Source: Anoplopoma fimbria
Taxonomy: Eukaryota; Chordata; Actinopteri; Perciformes; Anoplopomatidae
NCBI RefSeq assembly: GCF_027596085.1
Contig: NC_072460.1
Location: 7,833,512-7,897,511, forward strand
DNA length: 64,000 nt
Reading direction: 5' to 3'
The notes under the pieces: generated by a model
What the model was told of the DNA's origin: nothing
The model's database searches: none
Seen by the model: the letters and a program-made list of their open reading frames with translations, nothing else
Position numbers and translations under genes: made by a program
Shown: positions 23,565 to 49,104 of the stretch, one piece after another
Layout of the letters: every line of letters starts with the position of its first letter
Position numbering within the stretch: the first letter of the stretch is position 1

Positions 23565-25410
23565 TTCTTATATATGTTAGACTTCTGTGCTAGTCATGGA
23601 CTGTCCATAAAAAACACCATGTTTGAGCATAGGGTGGTTCATAAGTGCACTTGGTACCAGAACACCCTAAGCCAAAGGTCTATGATCGACTTTGTAGTTG
23701 TGTCATCAGACCTGCGGCCGTATGTCTTGGACACTCGGGTGAAGAGAGGAGCAGAACTGTCACGGATCACCACCTGGTGGGGAGTTGGATCAGGTGGCGG
23801 GGGAGGCTGCCGGACAGACCCGGTAAACCCAAGCGTGTGGTGAGGGTGAACTGGGAACGTCTGGCTGAGGACCCTGTCCGCGAGGTCTTCAACTCCCACC
23901 TCCGGAAGAATTTATTGTGCATCCCGGGGGAGGCTGGGGACATGGAATCCAAGTGGGCCATGTTCAGATCCTCCATTGTGGAAGCTGCTGCTAGGAGTTG
24001 TGGTTGGAAGGTGATCGGTGCCTGTCGTGGCGGCAATCTGAAAACCTGCTGGTGGACACCAGCGGTGAAGGAGGCCGTCAAGCTGAAGAAGGAGGCCTTT
24101 CGGGCTTGGCTGGCCAAGGGGTATCCTGAATCAGCTGGCAGGTACCGGTTGGCCAGAAGGGCTGCAGCCGCAGCAGTTGCCGAGGCAAAAACCCGGGTGT
24201 GTGAGGAGTTCGGGGAGGCCATGGAGAAGGACTTTCGACTGGCCTCAAGGAAGTTCTGGCAAACCGTGGTAAAACTCAGAAAGGGGAAGCAGGGTTGTTG
24301 AGGTAATCAAAAAGCTCTTCAGTGGCAAGGCGCCAGGAGTGGATGAGATTCAACCAGAGATGCTAAAGGCTCTGGACATTGTTGGGCTGTTGGGCTGTCG
24401 CGTGGAGGTCGGGTACAGTGCCTGTGGAGTGGCAGACCGGGGTGGTGGTTCCCATTTTCAAAAAGGGGGACCGGAGAGTGTGCTCCAATTATAGGGGTAT
24501 CACACTGTTCAGCCTCCCCGGGAAAGTCTATTCCAGGGTGCTGGAAAGGAGGCTCCGGCCGACTGTCGAACCTCAGATTCAGGAGGAGCAATGCGGATTC
24601 CATCCTGGCCGTGGAACAGTGGACCAGCTCTTTACCCTTGCAGGTCTGTTGGAGGGAGCATGGGAGTTTGCTCATCCAGTCTACATGGGTTTTGTGGACT
24701 TGGAGAAGGCCTTCGACCACGTCCCTCGGGGAGTCCTGTGGGGGGTACTGCGGGAATATGGTGTACCTGGTTCGTTGCTACAAGCCATTCGGTCCTTGTA
24801 TGACCAAAGTGAGAGGTGTGTCCGGATACTCGGCACAAAGTCAACCTTGTTCCCAGTGCGTGTTGGCCTCTGCCAGGGCTGTCCCTTTTCACCAATCCTG
24901 TTTGGGATTTTCATGGACAGGATTTCAAGGCGCAGCCGGGAGGAGGAGTGTGTCCAGTTTGGGGACCTCAGAATCGCATCCCTGCTTTTTGCGGATGATG
25001 TGGTTCTGTTGGCTCCTTCAGAACGTGAAATTCAGAACGTGACCTTCAGAACTCGACCTTCAGAACTCGACCTTCAGAACTCGACCTTCAGAACTGACCT
25101 TCAGAACGTGACCTTCAGAACGTGACCTTCAGAATGTGACCTTCAGAACGTGACCTTCAGCACGCACTGGGGCGGTTTGCAGCCGAGTGTGAAGTGGTCG
25201 GGATGAGGGTCAGTACCTCCAAGTCTGAGGCCATGGTTCTCTGCCGGAAAACGGTGGATTGCCCCCTTTGGGTTGGGAGGGAGTCACTGTCCCAAGCGAG
25301 GGAGTATCTTGGGATCTTATTCACGAGTGAGGATAAAATGGAACGGGAGATGGACAGGCGGTTCGGCGCAGCATCAGCAGTGCTTTTAAAACCCTGTTTA
25401 AAAACTAAAA
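23565..25410 (+). pseudogene. decayed non-LTR retrotransposon (LINE) ORF2
   Basis: The reading order is the end of an APE-type endonuclease (CASHGLSIKNTMFEH, then FVVVSSDLRPYVLDTRVKRG at about 23690-23750), a linker domain (23780-24290) and a reverse transcriptase. The RT shows FVDLEKAFDHVPRGVLWGVL (around 24690), LCQGCPFSPILF (around 24870) and the catalytic FADDVVLL (around 24990). The frame shifts at least twice, near 23760 and near 24300. A ten-unit 14-bp tandem array at 25022-25160 breaks it again. After the array the RT sequence resumes as FAAECEVVGMRVSTSKSEAM and stops at about 25410, so the C-terminal domain is lost. The 5' end is also truncated. The clade is uncertain. Confidence 0.9.
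25022..25160 (+). repeat. 14-bp minisatellite inside the LINE reverse transcriptase
   Basis: Ten units of AACGTGACCTTCAG with point variants: three units have AACTCG, one has AATGTG, the first has GTGAAATTCAG and one unit is 13 bp. Related LINEs have a single unit at this site, coding Arg-Asp-Leu-Gln between the FADD box and HALGRFAAEC. The extra 125 bp is not a multiple of three and shifts the frame. Confidence 0.95.
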
Positions 25411-25549
25411 CGTATTAGTGTGGATGTCTGAAAGTCAGTTGTAACATTTCAGCCGCTTAAAAATGTCTTATTCAGCGCTTGGTTGTACTTAGCTCCACCC
25501 TCTCGTGTCACTTCTAATTGCGTTAATTGCTGATGAATGAGATAGTTTG

Positions 25550-25780
25550 GTAACTTCTACTAAATGTATTTATTTGTTTTGTCTGTATATATAATATGTT
25601 AGTTATTGTGGATTTTTTTTACTTATTTAATATTCTTTACTGTTTTATTACTTATTTACTTATTTATAATACCTGTTTTGATCTGTTTTTTTTCACTATG
25701 TCTCTTGTTTGCACTATAATCTATACTGCTGTAATCCTGTAAATTTCCCCGCTGCTTATCTTATCTTATCTTATCTTATC
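25550..25780 (+). repeat. AT-rich LINE 3'-tail-like sequence ending in (CTTAT)n
   Basis: AT-rich sequence ending CTGTAAATTTCCCCGCTGCT, followed by five CTTAT-type units at 25755-25780. This arrangement resembles the 3' end of Rex1-type fish LINEs. Confidence 0.5.
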
Positions 25781-25789
25781 AAACATATA

Positions 25790-26506
25790 TGTCTTCTAAA
25801 TAGCTGGCTACCTGTTCAAGTTCACATACGGTGATGTGGAAATGGAAGGAAAATGTTCAGTAATCTTCAGTTTGACACACGTTTGCTTTTTGATAGATAT
25901 GGCCTGTTGAGAATTGGGTCGTGATGGTTTGTCATTTTTTAGAAATGACAAACCATCACATAAGGTTATATTTAACCAAAAAACATTGTAATGTGGTGGT
26001 AGCAAATCGCAGTGGCGGAGGATTGAAAAGCACACCAATGAAAAGCAAAACAATCTGGATTACAAGTTATGATGTCAACAGTTTTTTGTGATTTGGATAA
26101 ACTGACCCGTTTATGTTTCAATATGTCCACAAAGCATTAGTTATTGCCTAGTTTATCAGAAGATATCAGTACAGTCAGCCTTGAAAAACAGACACTCCCT
26201 CTCCCTCCTCCACTCATTCTCATTCTCTCGTCCCCTCTCCTCCTGTCTAAAAAATAAGCTCTATCTTTCCCTCCTTGTGTTTATCAACACCAAGCAAACA
26301 AGAAAACACAGCAGGAAGCCCCAGTTTCTACTATTACAGTACAGTACTTATCATTCACAACCCAACACATAGAGCCCAGCTGTTTGAGACAGAGAGACTG
26401 AACAGTGCGTGTATCCTTCATCACCTACCTACAGAATGACACTCTGCTCTTCACAGGGTAAACCAGTAGTCTGCCTCAGCACAAACACACAGGGCTCATC
26501 CCATCA

Positions 26507-26543
<37 letters not shown>

Positions 26544-27261
26544 CCACTCTCATGGGTTGCGTCCACAAGCTGCTGAAACATGCTGTCACAGCAAATAGAC
26601 AGGGAAGGAGAGCAGCCAACGACATGGGAGTACATGAGAGAGAGGCAGGGCAGAGCAGCAGTGGCTACAGTGACACATTTACACAGCAATGTAAAAGTTA
26701 AAGAACAATCTTGAGGCGTTTTTCAGAAACTGTGCTGGAAACAGGCTGTATATGCATTATCACTGTGATGGACTGGTGGTCTGCTCCGCATGTTGCTAGC
26801 CTCTTGTCCATTGTGCTTGGATGGATAAATAGTTTGACAAGCTGATTATCCAGCGAAAGCATTGGTTAAATTTGGTATGTCCCTGGCCTGGGGGTTAAAG
26901 CACTGAAGCACAGAAGAGAAATTGTGTGTCTCGATTTGAGCGAGACTGTCTTCAATGCTGGAGTGTTTACCCTCCGTTTTACCAGCTGGAAATCCTAACT
27001 CTCAATTTCACCGACTTCTCTTGGCTGGAATCCACCTCTGGCTACAAAACCTCATGATCTGACTGTAACTCTGTATCCGGGTTCACTCTGAATCATGGCT
27101 GACATGGTGCTGAGACATATGAGTCTTCTAGAGAGCCCTCATCCACCTCCACTTACACCCCAGCCAGGTGCCAGGTACGGGGATGCTTAACCTAGTTTAA
27201 CAGCGCCATTAGGTGTCCCCGAGGGGGATCGAGTGTGGAAGCAGAGAGGGGTTTTACTCAC
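25790..27261. other. intronic or intergenic stretch with one (CA)n tract
   Basis: No recognisable exon. Contains a CA microsatellite at 26508-26542. I searched both strands for the pseudosubstrate and C1-domain exon expected next in prkcz and did not find it here or further left. Confidence 0.5.
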
Positions 27262-36189
<8,928 letters not shown>

Positions 36190-36500
36190 GATGGATCCGT
36201 TCGACGCTAACATATGCATTGCACAGTTTTGGTGTAAAACAGGCCCAGACTAGTCGTATCACCCGGTGGCGTGTGAATATAACATTGGGCCGTTATGTAA
36301 CACAGCCGGGAGGAACGTTCAACCAAATACTCTCCAAAAGCAAACTTGTCGGGCTGCTGTGAAGTTTCTCTCGTTAAGTCAACGATAGCGGGTCCCTCTG
36401 GCGGAGGAGTAGTCAAAGCAGCACGTTTTGACATAGCCGTTTCCGGTTTGGTATTTCAAAACAAAACAAATACCAACAGAGTTGTTCTGAATTGTGATAC

Positions 36501-39500
36501 GTGAAACGGCTAGCGCTTTTATTTTGAAAGTAAAACTTCATAACCTTTGGTCGCAAGGTCTGGCCGACTTGACACATGTTTTATGGTTCACTATGGTTAC
36601 CGGGATCCAAATTCACCTGTCCCCACTGTTCCTGACGGGACGTGTCTGCAAAAACGTCTACCATTCGGTGTGTGGTAGTTCAGAGGGAGTTTATAACGAA
36701 CTTGTTGAAGGTTGTATGATGGGGTTTTCCTCTCCTCTCCTCATACAGGTGGCCTGTCTACCACACTTATCATAGTATATATTTACTCTCTTTTATTAAA
36801 ATATCCTTGTCAAATTCCATCATTAGAGGTCTTTTCTTTTCCCTCCCTGAAATAGTTTGTTGATGTATTTGTTTAACACTATGTTTTATTTTTTTATGTT
36901 TTAATAAAAGCCTTTATGGAGAAAAGCCAACTGTGTCGTCTTTTCTCTGACGAGGACCCACATAGGACAATTCAATGGTCCATACATAACAGAATAAATA
37001 TACAGTATTTTATACATCCAAGGTGTTTGAGGCCACCTGCTGGTTAATTAATAAATAACTTCAGAAAGACATCGGTGAGTGATTCACTATTCAGACAAGC
37101 ATTCCCTTGGGGAGGGCAGAAGGCTGTGGTTTATTGCATTAAGTGTTGACAATTCGTTTGGAATGATTATCATCTTAAAAAACTTCAAAGAATCCTCATT
37201 ACTCATCTGTATTGTAGGCACGTAAATATTGCACAACAAAAAAAGTCCTGATCTAAAATTCAGATTGGGAGTTATATAGAATTAACAGAAGAGCAAATTG
37301 CTTTAGGAATATGAATGATGTAAAGCAAACGCAACTAACATAATAAAAGTCTTTAACAAGACAGGGCTTCAAGACGATGCAGAACCTGTATACCATCATC
37401 GTTTCACTTTCTACAGACACCATGACTCCGGTATACCGTGAAATATAAAGAGCTTTCCCTTGCAGCGATTATTAAGCGTTGTGTGAACTCGTTTGGCAAC
37501 AGAGTTCATCTATATGGACATGTCCCCCTCTCCAACGTTAAATCTTCACCAGCCAGAGCTCACTGTTTGACAGTTGACCTTGAGCTCATTCAGCATCATT
37601 AAAGCTTTAGCCAGATGTAACATGGAGCAACAGTTGGTTGCCATGTCTGATTGCAGAACTTCACAACCCCAAGTTAAGAGAATAAAAAGGTAATATTATA
37701 ATTTAGTTTTCTCCTTTTCTGTTTTAAAAACCTTTTTGACCTTATTTGACCCAGCTGGTGTCAGTTACAGCTAGGGTTAGAGCTAACCTAACATTAAGTT
37801 TGAAAGCTAATGGATAACTTAAACTGTCAAATACTTTTGCTTTACATTTGCTCATGACACATCCATGTCAGCACAGTGCTTACAGAATAACTCAAACCAG
37901 GGAACATGTCTAAAATATATTTCATTAGAAATACGGCCAACCACCATCTGGCAAAGAAGTTTTTCAGCCAACTGTATTTTGATGCCAGATATCTTTTTAT
38001 TTTCATAAAGGCCTGGGCTAGCCATTCATTTTTTCCTTTTTAAAAAAGGACAAACTGACTGGCATTATTAACTGTTGTTTTCTTAAATAAATGTAAATCT
38101 TGAATTAATTTAAAATAAACTCAAATGGTTATAAATGTGCACTGGGCACAAGACCAGATACAAGATAATGTCATCTGCGTAATGTTGGAGAAAATAACTG
38201 CAGAAGAATTTATTTTCCATAATTAACTAAATTTATATGTAATGTAAAAAATATAAGAAAATATTACCTGTAAAATATCAAAGTCATATTTTACACGTAA
38301 AATATCACTTCAGCCATCTGTGTAAATGTCAATTCCTGAAGTGAATGTTGCTGAATGTGGCAAGCTGATTGTAAGTGTATACTTGTTTAAACTTCTTTGG
38401 AAAATAAAATCTTGCAAAGTGATGCATTAAGCCACCACCTTCAGTAAACTGTTGTTGTTATGAAGAATCAATAAAGGTTCTACTTTCAAACACATTCATC
38501 GCTTCATTAAACCGTTTCTATTGATCCATTTTCAAGGCAGGTTTAGTGCTGTCAGGTTTAATATGACCTTGGAGGGGAAAAAATAAACATTTAGCCACAG
38601 AGTGGAAAATAGTTTATTTATTTAAGAACCAGATTCAGAAACGGTTTATTGCCGAGATGATGGTACAGGTGGGTTCACAGATTACATTTCGGCCAATGTG
38701 TTCCACCTCTTCTGCTCTCCACCAGGACTGTTTACCTGCATTCAACCAAAGACTGCTTCAATGTGATTGGTCAATACTACTCAGACTACAAAGGGAAACA
38801 GAACATTTCTGATACCAACATCTCATCCTGTTGCCTACAGGTTCTACATGTGAATGCAGAATATGTTTATAGATATTATATATAAGGTGCAATATTAACA
38901 GCCAGAGACCAACAGACCACACACAGCACAAGTAATACACAGAAGATGTAATTGACAAGAAGTGGGTTTAGGGATTCACAACAAAGGGTGGATGTCTATG
39001 TCCTCATTGAGACCATTACTTTGGAGGTCCTGACGTAAGTGATGCCCCAAAGTGTTTCTATAGATGTTCTTGTGAGATGGCCCAGGTCAATGAAGCCAGT
39101 CTCAATAAACTTAGTCCTTCATGTAGAGGAGGAAAACCTGGTGTCATGATAAAACAGCAGCTCCTCAAAAAACAACTTTTCTAGTCTGGGTCAGGGTCCT
39201 GTGTGACCTTTAGGGTCTTCCAGGCTTCAATCACAGAGCTGTAAAAAGGAGTTGGTCCAGTCAAGTCAGCTTCAGATGCTGTCAGCAGTTAAAAGTCTGT
39301 TTACCCAGCAGTGACTGCAGCCAGTCTGAAGGCCAACAGCTCCCTCCTGTGGCTCAAAGGTGCAGATGTACATCTTGAACCATGGAAGAATTTCTGCTAA
39401 TTAAATAAAAGATCTGTCTTTAGTGGTTATCCAGAACAGTTCATGTTTCAAGAGAAGCATATAAACATATCTCCCCTCCTCTGCAGTTGGACATTTTTGA

Positions 39501-39540
39501 TTCCAATATGACTGAGAGGCAACAGTATTGTTCACAGGAC
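36501..39540. other. gene-poor stretch with one plus-strand poly(A) signal
   Basis: A 93-codon plus-strand frame at 36494-36775 has no recognisable domain. It is followed by AATAAA at 36903-36908, so a short divergent transcript from the prkcz promoter region is conceivable. The remainder to 39540 is AT-rich with nothing recognised. Confidence 0.35.
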
Positions 39541-39544
39541 TCTT

Positions 39545-39880
39545 TTGGTTATGGTGATAGAAGGTCTTGCGAGTGAGGTTTCACAGTTTGTGATTGCCTG
39601 GTTCTGCAGGACTCTGAGGTTTGGGGGTCTTTTGAAAGCGATCCCTGGCGGTTTGTCCAGGCGTCCTTTAAGGGCAGGGTCCGTGGCCATGACACGCTAT
39701 GAAATACCTATGTCTATAGATTATAGAGAACTGATCAGCGCCAGTGATCCTGTCATCCATGGTGTCAGTCCTATGGTGTTCACTCCGACTGTGTGCGGTT
39801 GGGAAAACGTTCGGAGGTCTGGTTCACCCACTTTCTTTTGTACCAGCTTTGGAGGAAGTCTGTCCCTGTTATTTAAAATC
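39545..39880 (-). pseudogene. retroelement fragment, possibly Penelope-like
   Basis: The minus strand encodes DPALKGRLDKPPGIAFKRPP followed by NLRVLQ. This resembles the P-P-x-x-x-F-R-R-x-x-N-L-R-D stretch found between reverse transcriptase and endonuclease in Penelope-like and some LINE proteins. Stops interrupt the rest. The assignment is tentative. Confidence 0.35.
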
Positions 39881-39955
39881 AGTGTCTGAGCTCAGAAAAA
39901 TAAAAGTGTGTACCCTGTAAAATGTGTTATGAATTTGAGCTTATTTTAAATATTA

Positions 39956-40234
39956 TTACATTACATTACAGTCATTTAGCAGACGCTTTTATCCAAAGCG
40001 ACTTACAAGTCAGTAGTATATTACATATCATTCACCCATTCACACACTGATGACAGGCTACCATGCAAGGTGCCACCATCAGACTCTAACTAACATTCAT
40101 GCAACATCCAGTCCACACCGATGGCAAGCAACTTGGGGTTAAGTGTCTTGCCCAAGGGCACATCGACTGGGTATCGAACCACCGATCCTCTGAATGGAGA
40201 ACTACCTTGCTCTCCACTACGCCACAGCCGCCCA
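39956..40234 (-). mobile_element. tRNA-derived SINE
   Basis: Read on the minus strand, it starts GGGCGGCTGTGGCGTAGTGG, a tRNA-like head with a degenerate pol III A box. A clear B box, GGTTCGATACC, follows about 45 bp later. The body leads to a 3' tail AAGTCGCTTTGGATAAAAGC and continues GTCTGCTAAATGACTG, ending in TAATG units. The same tail terminates the LINE copies at 40237-40452 and 63370-63802, so this SINE probably uses that LINE for mobilisation. It is about 279 bp long. It is not a functional tRNA gene. Confidence 0.85.
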
Positions 40235-40236
40235 CA

Positions 40237-40452
40237 TACATTACAGTCATTTAGCAGACGCTTTTATCCAAAGCGACTTACAGGAAGTGTATTCAACATA
40301 GGTATTCAAGAGAACTACTAGTCACCAGAAGTCATAAGTGCATCTCCTTTCTTAAACAAGCATCTAAAAGCATAAACCAGAGCAAAAGTATAGTGCAGAA
40401 ACAAACTAATACGAATACAATAAGTGCTAAGCGGAAGGCTCAGGGTAGTACT
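40237..40452 (-). mobile_element. LINE 3' end (tail-sharing partner of the SINE)
   Basis: Reverse complement of the 3' part of the LINE at 63370-63802. It starts at the coding end (ACTACCCTGAGCC), passes through an untranslated region with AATACGAATACAATAAGTGC (plus-strand reading) and ends in the shared AAGCGTCTGCTAAATGACTG tail. It lies directly next to the SINE in the same orientation. Confidence 0.85.
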
Positions 40453-43400
40453 TTTTTATTATCTTTAGTTTGTAGTGTAGTGCATTGATACCTGATAATT
40501 GTAATTGTCCATACTATCTGTGAGTATATGCAGGCTATGTGTTATAAAATATCAATGGAGGATTAAAGGAATATTAACACTCAAAACCATACATGAAGAA
40601 AGCTGTCACATCCGGTTTGTGACACCAGGACAGCAAATTAGCATCGCACTGGTTCGGTTATCAAAAGACTAATAGAAAAGAGATTTTTCCATCAGATTTA
40701 GGATTATTGCAGAAAATGATCTCTGTATCAAACAAACGTTTATGATACTAACACGTTTTGTCTATCAAGATAATCTTCACAAATGAACAGCATTTGAAGA
40801 TTTTTGAAGTGTAAAGTAAAAAGCTAACACCAGGCTATAAAGGAACTACACCCAGTGCACATGACTTCACATCACCACCACTAAGGTTAAAGAGGACTAG
40901 TGTTCTAGTGAGGACGTTGTGGGGGTATTTACTGACTTACAAGACGTTAAAATCTCTTCAGCTTGTGTTACCACAGACCTGATTTCAGACATCTAACCAA
41001 AGACCAATCAAAAAAGAACACCAATCTGGATACGAGGGAACTGGTGGAGCAATAATGCTGACCCCTTTCCGGGTTTTAGGACTCATTCTGGCAGCACTCT
41101 ATAACAACCAGCCTTGTTGAACTTTCTTGCGTTATGTTAAAGGTGTAAAGTCAACGTCTACTTTTGGTTTCACAGGGGACATGAACGACGGTCTCCTGGG
41201 TGAAAGTCCTGTGATTGTTTGACTGAAGTCTCTTTGGCAGTGTGGAACAGACGGACACCTCATTGCTCTCCTGAGGAGATATCATGCAGATGTCAGACAG
41301 TCATCATGAAGAACCAGGTGCCAAGCGTTACCCAGGACATGACGGCAGCCTGCACAGGAGATGCAGCTGCATTCCCGCACATCCAGTTTAACTTTCTGTT
41401 CTCCCGTGTTGCCATGGCAGCCAATTACATCACAGCCAAGAGTCGTTGAGATGTGGTTTTGCCTCTAATTCCTCATATTGGTTCGTGTCCCTCTCCTGGA
41501 GCAGCAGTCACATATATCTTCAGTTTCTCTGGCTGTATGTCCTGCAGTCAGGTGACCCACTGACTGTTTGCAGGTCTTCAATGGGCTGATGGATCAAGGA
41601 GTGTTGCTCTGCTGATCTGTGATCAGTACATTTGATGTTCCACTGCTAGTTCAGAGACCAGTGAGAGTGGTTGCATGATGAGCATTGTGGATAGAAGCCT
41701 GGGAGTGTTACAAGACTGACTTCCAGATGTGACTCCTGCAGGTTGGCCCGTATATTGTTTGGCTGATCAGTTGAGTCTGTTTTCGTGGGCCTTAACAATC
41801 GGAACACTCATGAAATGTGTCGTTGAATCCCCTCAAAGTTCTGTGTTTTAGTTGACACGTGTTCTCATTGCTCTGATGTTTACAGTGGTTGGTCTTTGAT
41901 TCACATACAACACTGTGGGAAACCCTGCAGCTCTTGGATGTCCACCAGGTGGCACTGACTAGTTAATTAGGTGATTATGGGATGTCCTGCAGTGGCTCCT
42001 GCTTTTGTTAGCAGACTCATCACAAATAATCTAAACCTGACCTGAGTTTAAATTTCTTCTGATCTCAGATAATGTTACTCAGACATCAGTCAGACAATTT
42101 AATTATTGTGTCAAATTATTACATTTACAAGTATAATGCGTACACATTTATCCCAAACTACTGTGAACATCTAAAGGGTGAAACTGAACCAGACTGACCC
42201 CAAGAAGTTTGAACTCTTTCATTTATTTTTAACTTCCAGATAAGTTTGAACTCTTTCATTTGTTTTTATATTGTAGTTAAGTTTGAACTCGTTTATTTTA
42301 GTATGTAGAAACGTTTTAATTCTTTAATTTATTTTTAGAGTGTAGTAATGTAAGCCTTTGAACTCATTGGTACCTTTAATACTTTTTTCTTTGAAGAAGT
42401 TAAAAAATAATGCTAACCGTTCCCAGTCACTTCCAACAATTTCCCAAAAAAATAAAACAAATATAAATTGCAAAAGATTTATTTTTACCAATGTGGACAA
42501 GAACTTCAGATTAACCTAAAATATACGATATAAGAATAAGTATAGAGTATTTGGGTCATTTAAAATATTTTTATTATAAAATAATTATATCCATTGAAGC
42601 CATGTTTTAATAACTTTATGACAGAGGTACAAAGGTTTAGGAGGGTCCACCTGGTTTTATCTACAATCCATGTGTCACTATAATGTCTGAACATATCTGA
42701 AGCCTTTTCTACCCTGATTATTTAAAAAAATTCAAGTAAAAGCTTAAATTAATAACATTAATATATTACTGAGTGAGTCCAAACATTAGAGGTTGTGTTA
42801 TTTGATAGCATGTTATACTGACTTCAGCCACTAGAGGTCCGGCCTGCACAGTTCTAAAGTGGTTTGATGAATGTTCAATCTGGAACATTTTTCAGTCAGC
42901 TGTTTAGTTCCTGGAAATCTTTCACTGATTCCAAGTATAGAACAGATGAAAAAAATAAGCAACATTTTAGAATGTAACAGTTTGAATGTTGCAAAATGAA
43001 CAATATCTGGATGGAACCTTGTCAAAGGGTAAAGGAGCATGAGACTCACTTATCATATTAAAAGTGTTCAACACAGGTGACCTTGTTATAAGACAAGATA
43101 ACTATTTTAAATGGGACATTTAATTAATGTATGAGGATCAGTTTCAGTATTTTTCCAACAGCTTTAGTATAACTGTAGTTGTTGCACTAGGGACACAGTT
43201 GATATCATGGTCACTTCACTTTTTTAATAAGATCTCAAGACTTGATCCTGTATCTGTTGATTGTTACTAACCTGCCTCTGTGGGGCAACTGGTCCACTGA
43301 GTATTTCATTGTATACCTGTATTCATTGTTTATTAAAAATATATATATATATATATATTTATATATATGCCAAATATGCCATGCATCAACACCAACAGCA

Positions 43401-44970
43401 TAACAATGAAACAATAGAGAATTAAAATGTTTCAGACTGTAAATCATGTCAAAATAAAACTGTGACTGGCCGTCCGTAAAAGAACATGTGGAAAATAAGA
43501 CCTGCTAAATGAAAAAGGTTGCAAATGTCATTCGGTTACACAACAACCATGTGTGAAAACTTCAGAAGCAGCCACAAACAGAGATCCACCAACGGTAAAA
43601 ACACACAGAGGATTACATGTAGAAATGGGCAACCGTCCAATCAGACTAGACAGAAGAGACAAAAATGCAAGTCAGTTGAGGACAAATACAGACAAGCCCC
43701 ACCATGCACATTGTTGTTTCACCATTTATATCTTAAAGAACTCAGGCTTATACATTTTACATGTAAGAACTTGACAATTTCATTTGATCTGACTTGAAAT
43801 TGAAAAACAGAACAAATATATTCCTGCATTCCACAACTAAAGAAACTAAATAAGAGGATTTTCTGACTTGCAATGCAATCACAGCCAAAGACTGAAGTTA
43901 AATAAGTATGCTCATCTTCATATTTTTCTTTATTCTTATAATCCTTATTTATCACAAAGAACATAGGTTTGGCTCTGACATTGCATCACATACAGACATG
44001 TATTCCTTCTGTAGTCAGGAGCACTGTGAAATGGTTTCACAATAGTAAGCTGTTTTTTCGTGTTAAATTTAAAGTGATCACTTAGGAAAGAAAGAGAAAA
44101 CAGAACTTCAGGAATAATAACTCTTTGTTATAAGAGAATAAGAGAATATTAAAAAAAACAATAAAAATAAAACAGAAACTGCAATGAGGAGAAAAAGAGG
44201 GAAGAAGAAAGAGAGGAAGATCGCACAGCCAGAACACATATCACGGTTTGGTTTGTGGTTATTAGACATAATTTGCCTTCCTTATTCTCATAAATGTCGA
44301 CTTAAAAGGAAGTCATCAGAGTGTATGAAATGTATTAAATATAAACATTACAAAAACAAAATCTCAAATAATGTGTGCGCATGACTTCTATATACAACAT
44401 CAACATATTATAGAGAAATCATTTGATAAATTATTACATCACATTAGTAAATCATGTGCTCCATGTAATTATTTCAGTGCCTCAATTTGTGCTGTACTTA
44501 AAGGTGCAGTATGAAATACCTGGCCTCCGAGCAAAAAGGGGGCAGTATTTCACCTCTAATTCTTTAATACTTTTAATCTTCATGTGTTGCGTCGGATAAT
44601 AGTTTATGTTCATCCATCTGTGTGTTGTAAACACACTCTATCTGAGTAGCTTAATAACAGGGTACAACTGAGGGAGTAAATGAACTACTCGTAGCTAACG
44701 GTGCTAACAGGGCTAACGATGCACGTTTGGGCGCTGTGCTTCCACGCCGACGAAAGCAGTCGGAACAGCGTCATCAGCTGTAAAAGGCGATTAGGTAGCC
44801 AGTGGGGCAAATGACCCACATTCACATGCACGCCACAGACCGGACCGGCTACGTTAAGGAAGCACAAAGAAGCTCAGACTAAAACACACACACACAGTAG
44901 GAGTGACTTCATCTCAGCTCATGGAGACATGACATTCACTATATCTTTTATATAGATAATAGCTGTTTGC
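40453..44970. other. AT-rich gene-poor stretch, nothing recognised
   Basis: No exon, RNA gene or defined transposon found. There is a (TA)n run at about 43340-43368. Sequence at 44500-44560 (TTAAAGGTGCAGTATGAAAT) may be the end of a dispersed element. Confidence 0.45.
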
Positions 44971-44973
44971 TGC

Positions 44974-44979
44974 TTTATT
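44974..44979 (-). terminator. poly(A) signal, likely for dnase1l1
   Basis: AATAAA on the minus strand about 290 nt after the dnase1l1 stop codon. It is the first canonical hexamer downstream of the stop. Confidence 0.6.
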
Positions 44980-45265
44980 ATTGCACTGAAGGTCGTATCG
45001 AGAACCATACTCCTACGCAGAAACACATGGAGTGCAAAATGGTAAGCTACATAATGGTAAATGTCAACAGATGGATCATTTTCTGTTGTTTTTCCTGACC
45101 CTGAACCCAACATGGAGAGCCAAACCCGTGGAGTGTTATCAGTGATATTTGGCATGTTGGATTTCCACCTTGGGGAATTATGAAATTCAGATCAGTTCGT
45201 GAAGGAAGCCGTCCTGAGGTTGTCATCAGACTGAGATGACAAAAGTCCACATAGGTATTATTAAA

Positions 45266-48457
<3,192 letters not shown>

Positions 48458-49043
48458 GGTACAGAGCTGCAACAGACGGTGAACATGTGTGTGAAGAAAA
48501 TCTGATTTGGTTAAACAGTAACTGTAAAAACACTGTGGACTGCATGCACTGTACACATCTGGACAAGAGCAAACGTCCCACCAGACTGAAATGAGAAATA
48601 GAAGCCTCACCTCCAATGAATATGTGAGGCAAATGTCTCAAAATGTTACAGTAACATTACCTTTTTAAAATAAAAACAGATATTACATTCATATGTTTGC
48701 TGGTATTTGGTCAGTGATATAGGCGCAGATGTTCATATCTCTAAAATAAATACATTTGTATCATTTATTTTCAACCAAAATTCTTATCATTTGTTTTCAT
48801 GTACAAGCTGACAGGTTGTTGTACAGGTTGCTGTTTTTTTATTTTAGTGTTTCATTCTCAGATGACGCCATTCAGGAAATGGATTCCAATGTTTGTTTTG
48901 TGTGTTTTGACAAGCTGATGATAATTTCATTTTAAAAACATCTATTTCTGATTATTATAATCTCAATAACTGTAATAGTTGTATTTATTGAGCTTTAGAA
49001 TTAGCAGCCAAACCCAGCTGTGAAAAAGCCCACGCACTGCTAT

Positions 49044-49059
49044 CACACACACACACACA

Positions 49060-49103
<44 letters not shown>
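49044..49103. repeat. (CA)n microsatellite
   Basis: CA repeat with one CAGACA interruption, in the presumed first intron of dnase1l1. Confidence 0.97.

Positions 49104-49104
<1 letters not shown>

Noticed and set aside
23767..24222. 151-codon minus-strand frame
   Set aside because: Antisense shadow of the LINE linker and RT domain on the plus strand.
40160..40234. tRNA gene suggested by A-box- and B-box-like sequence
   Set aside because: The anticodon arm and acceptor pairing are not intact, and the sequence continues into a SINE body with a LINE-type tail.
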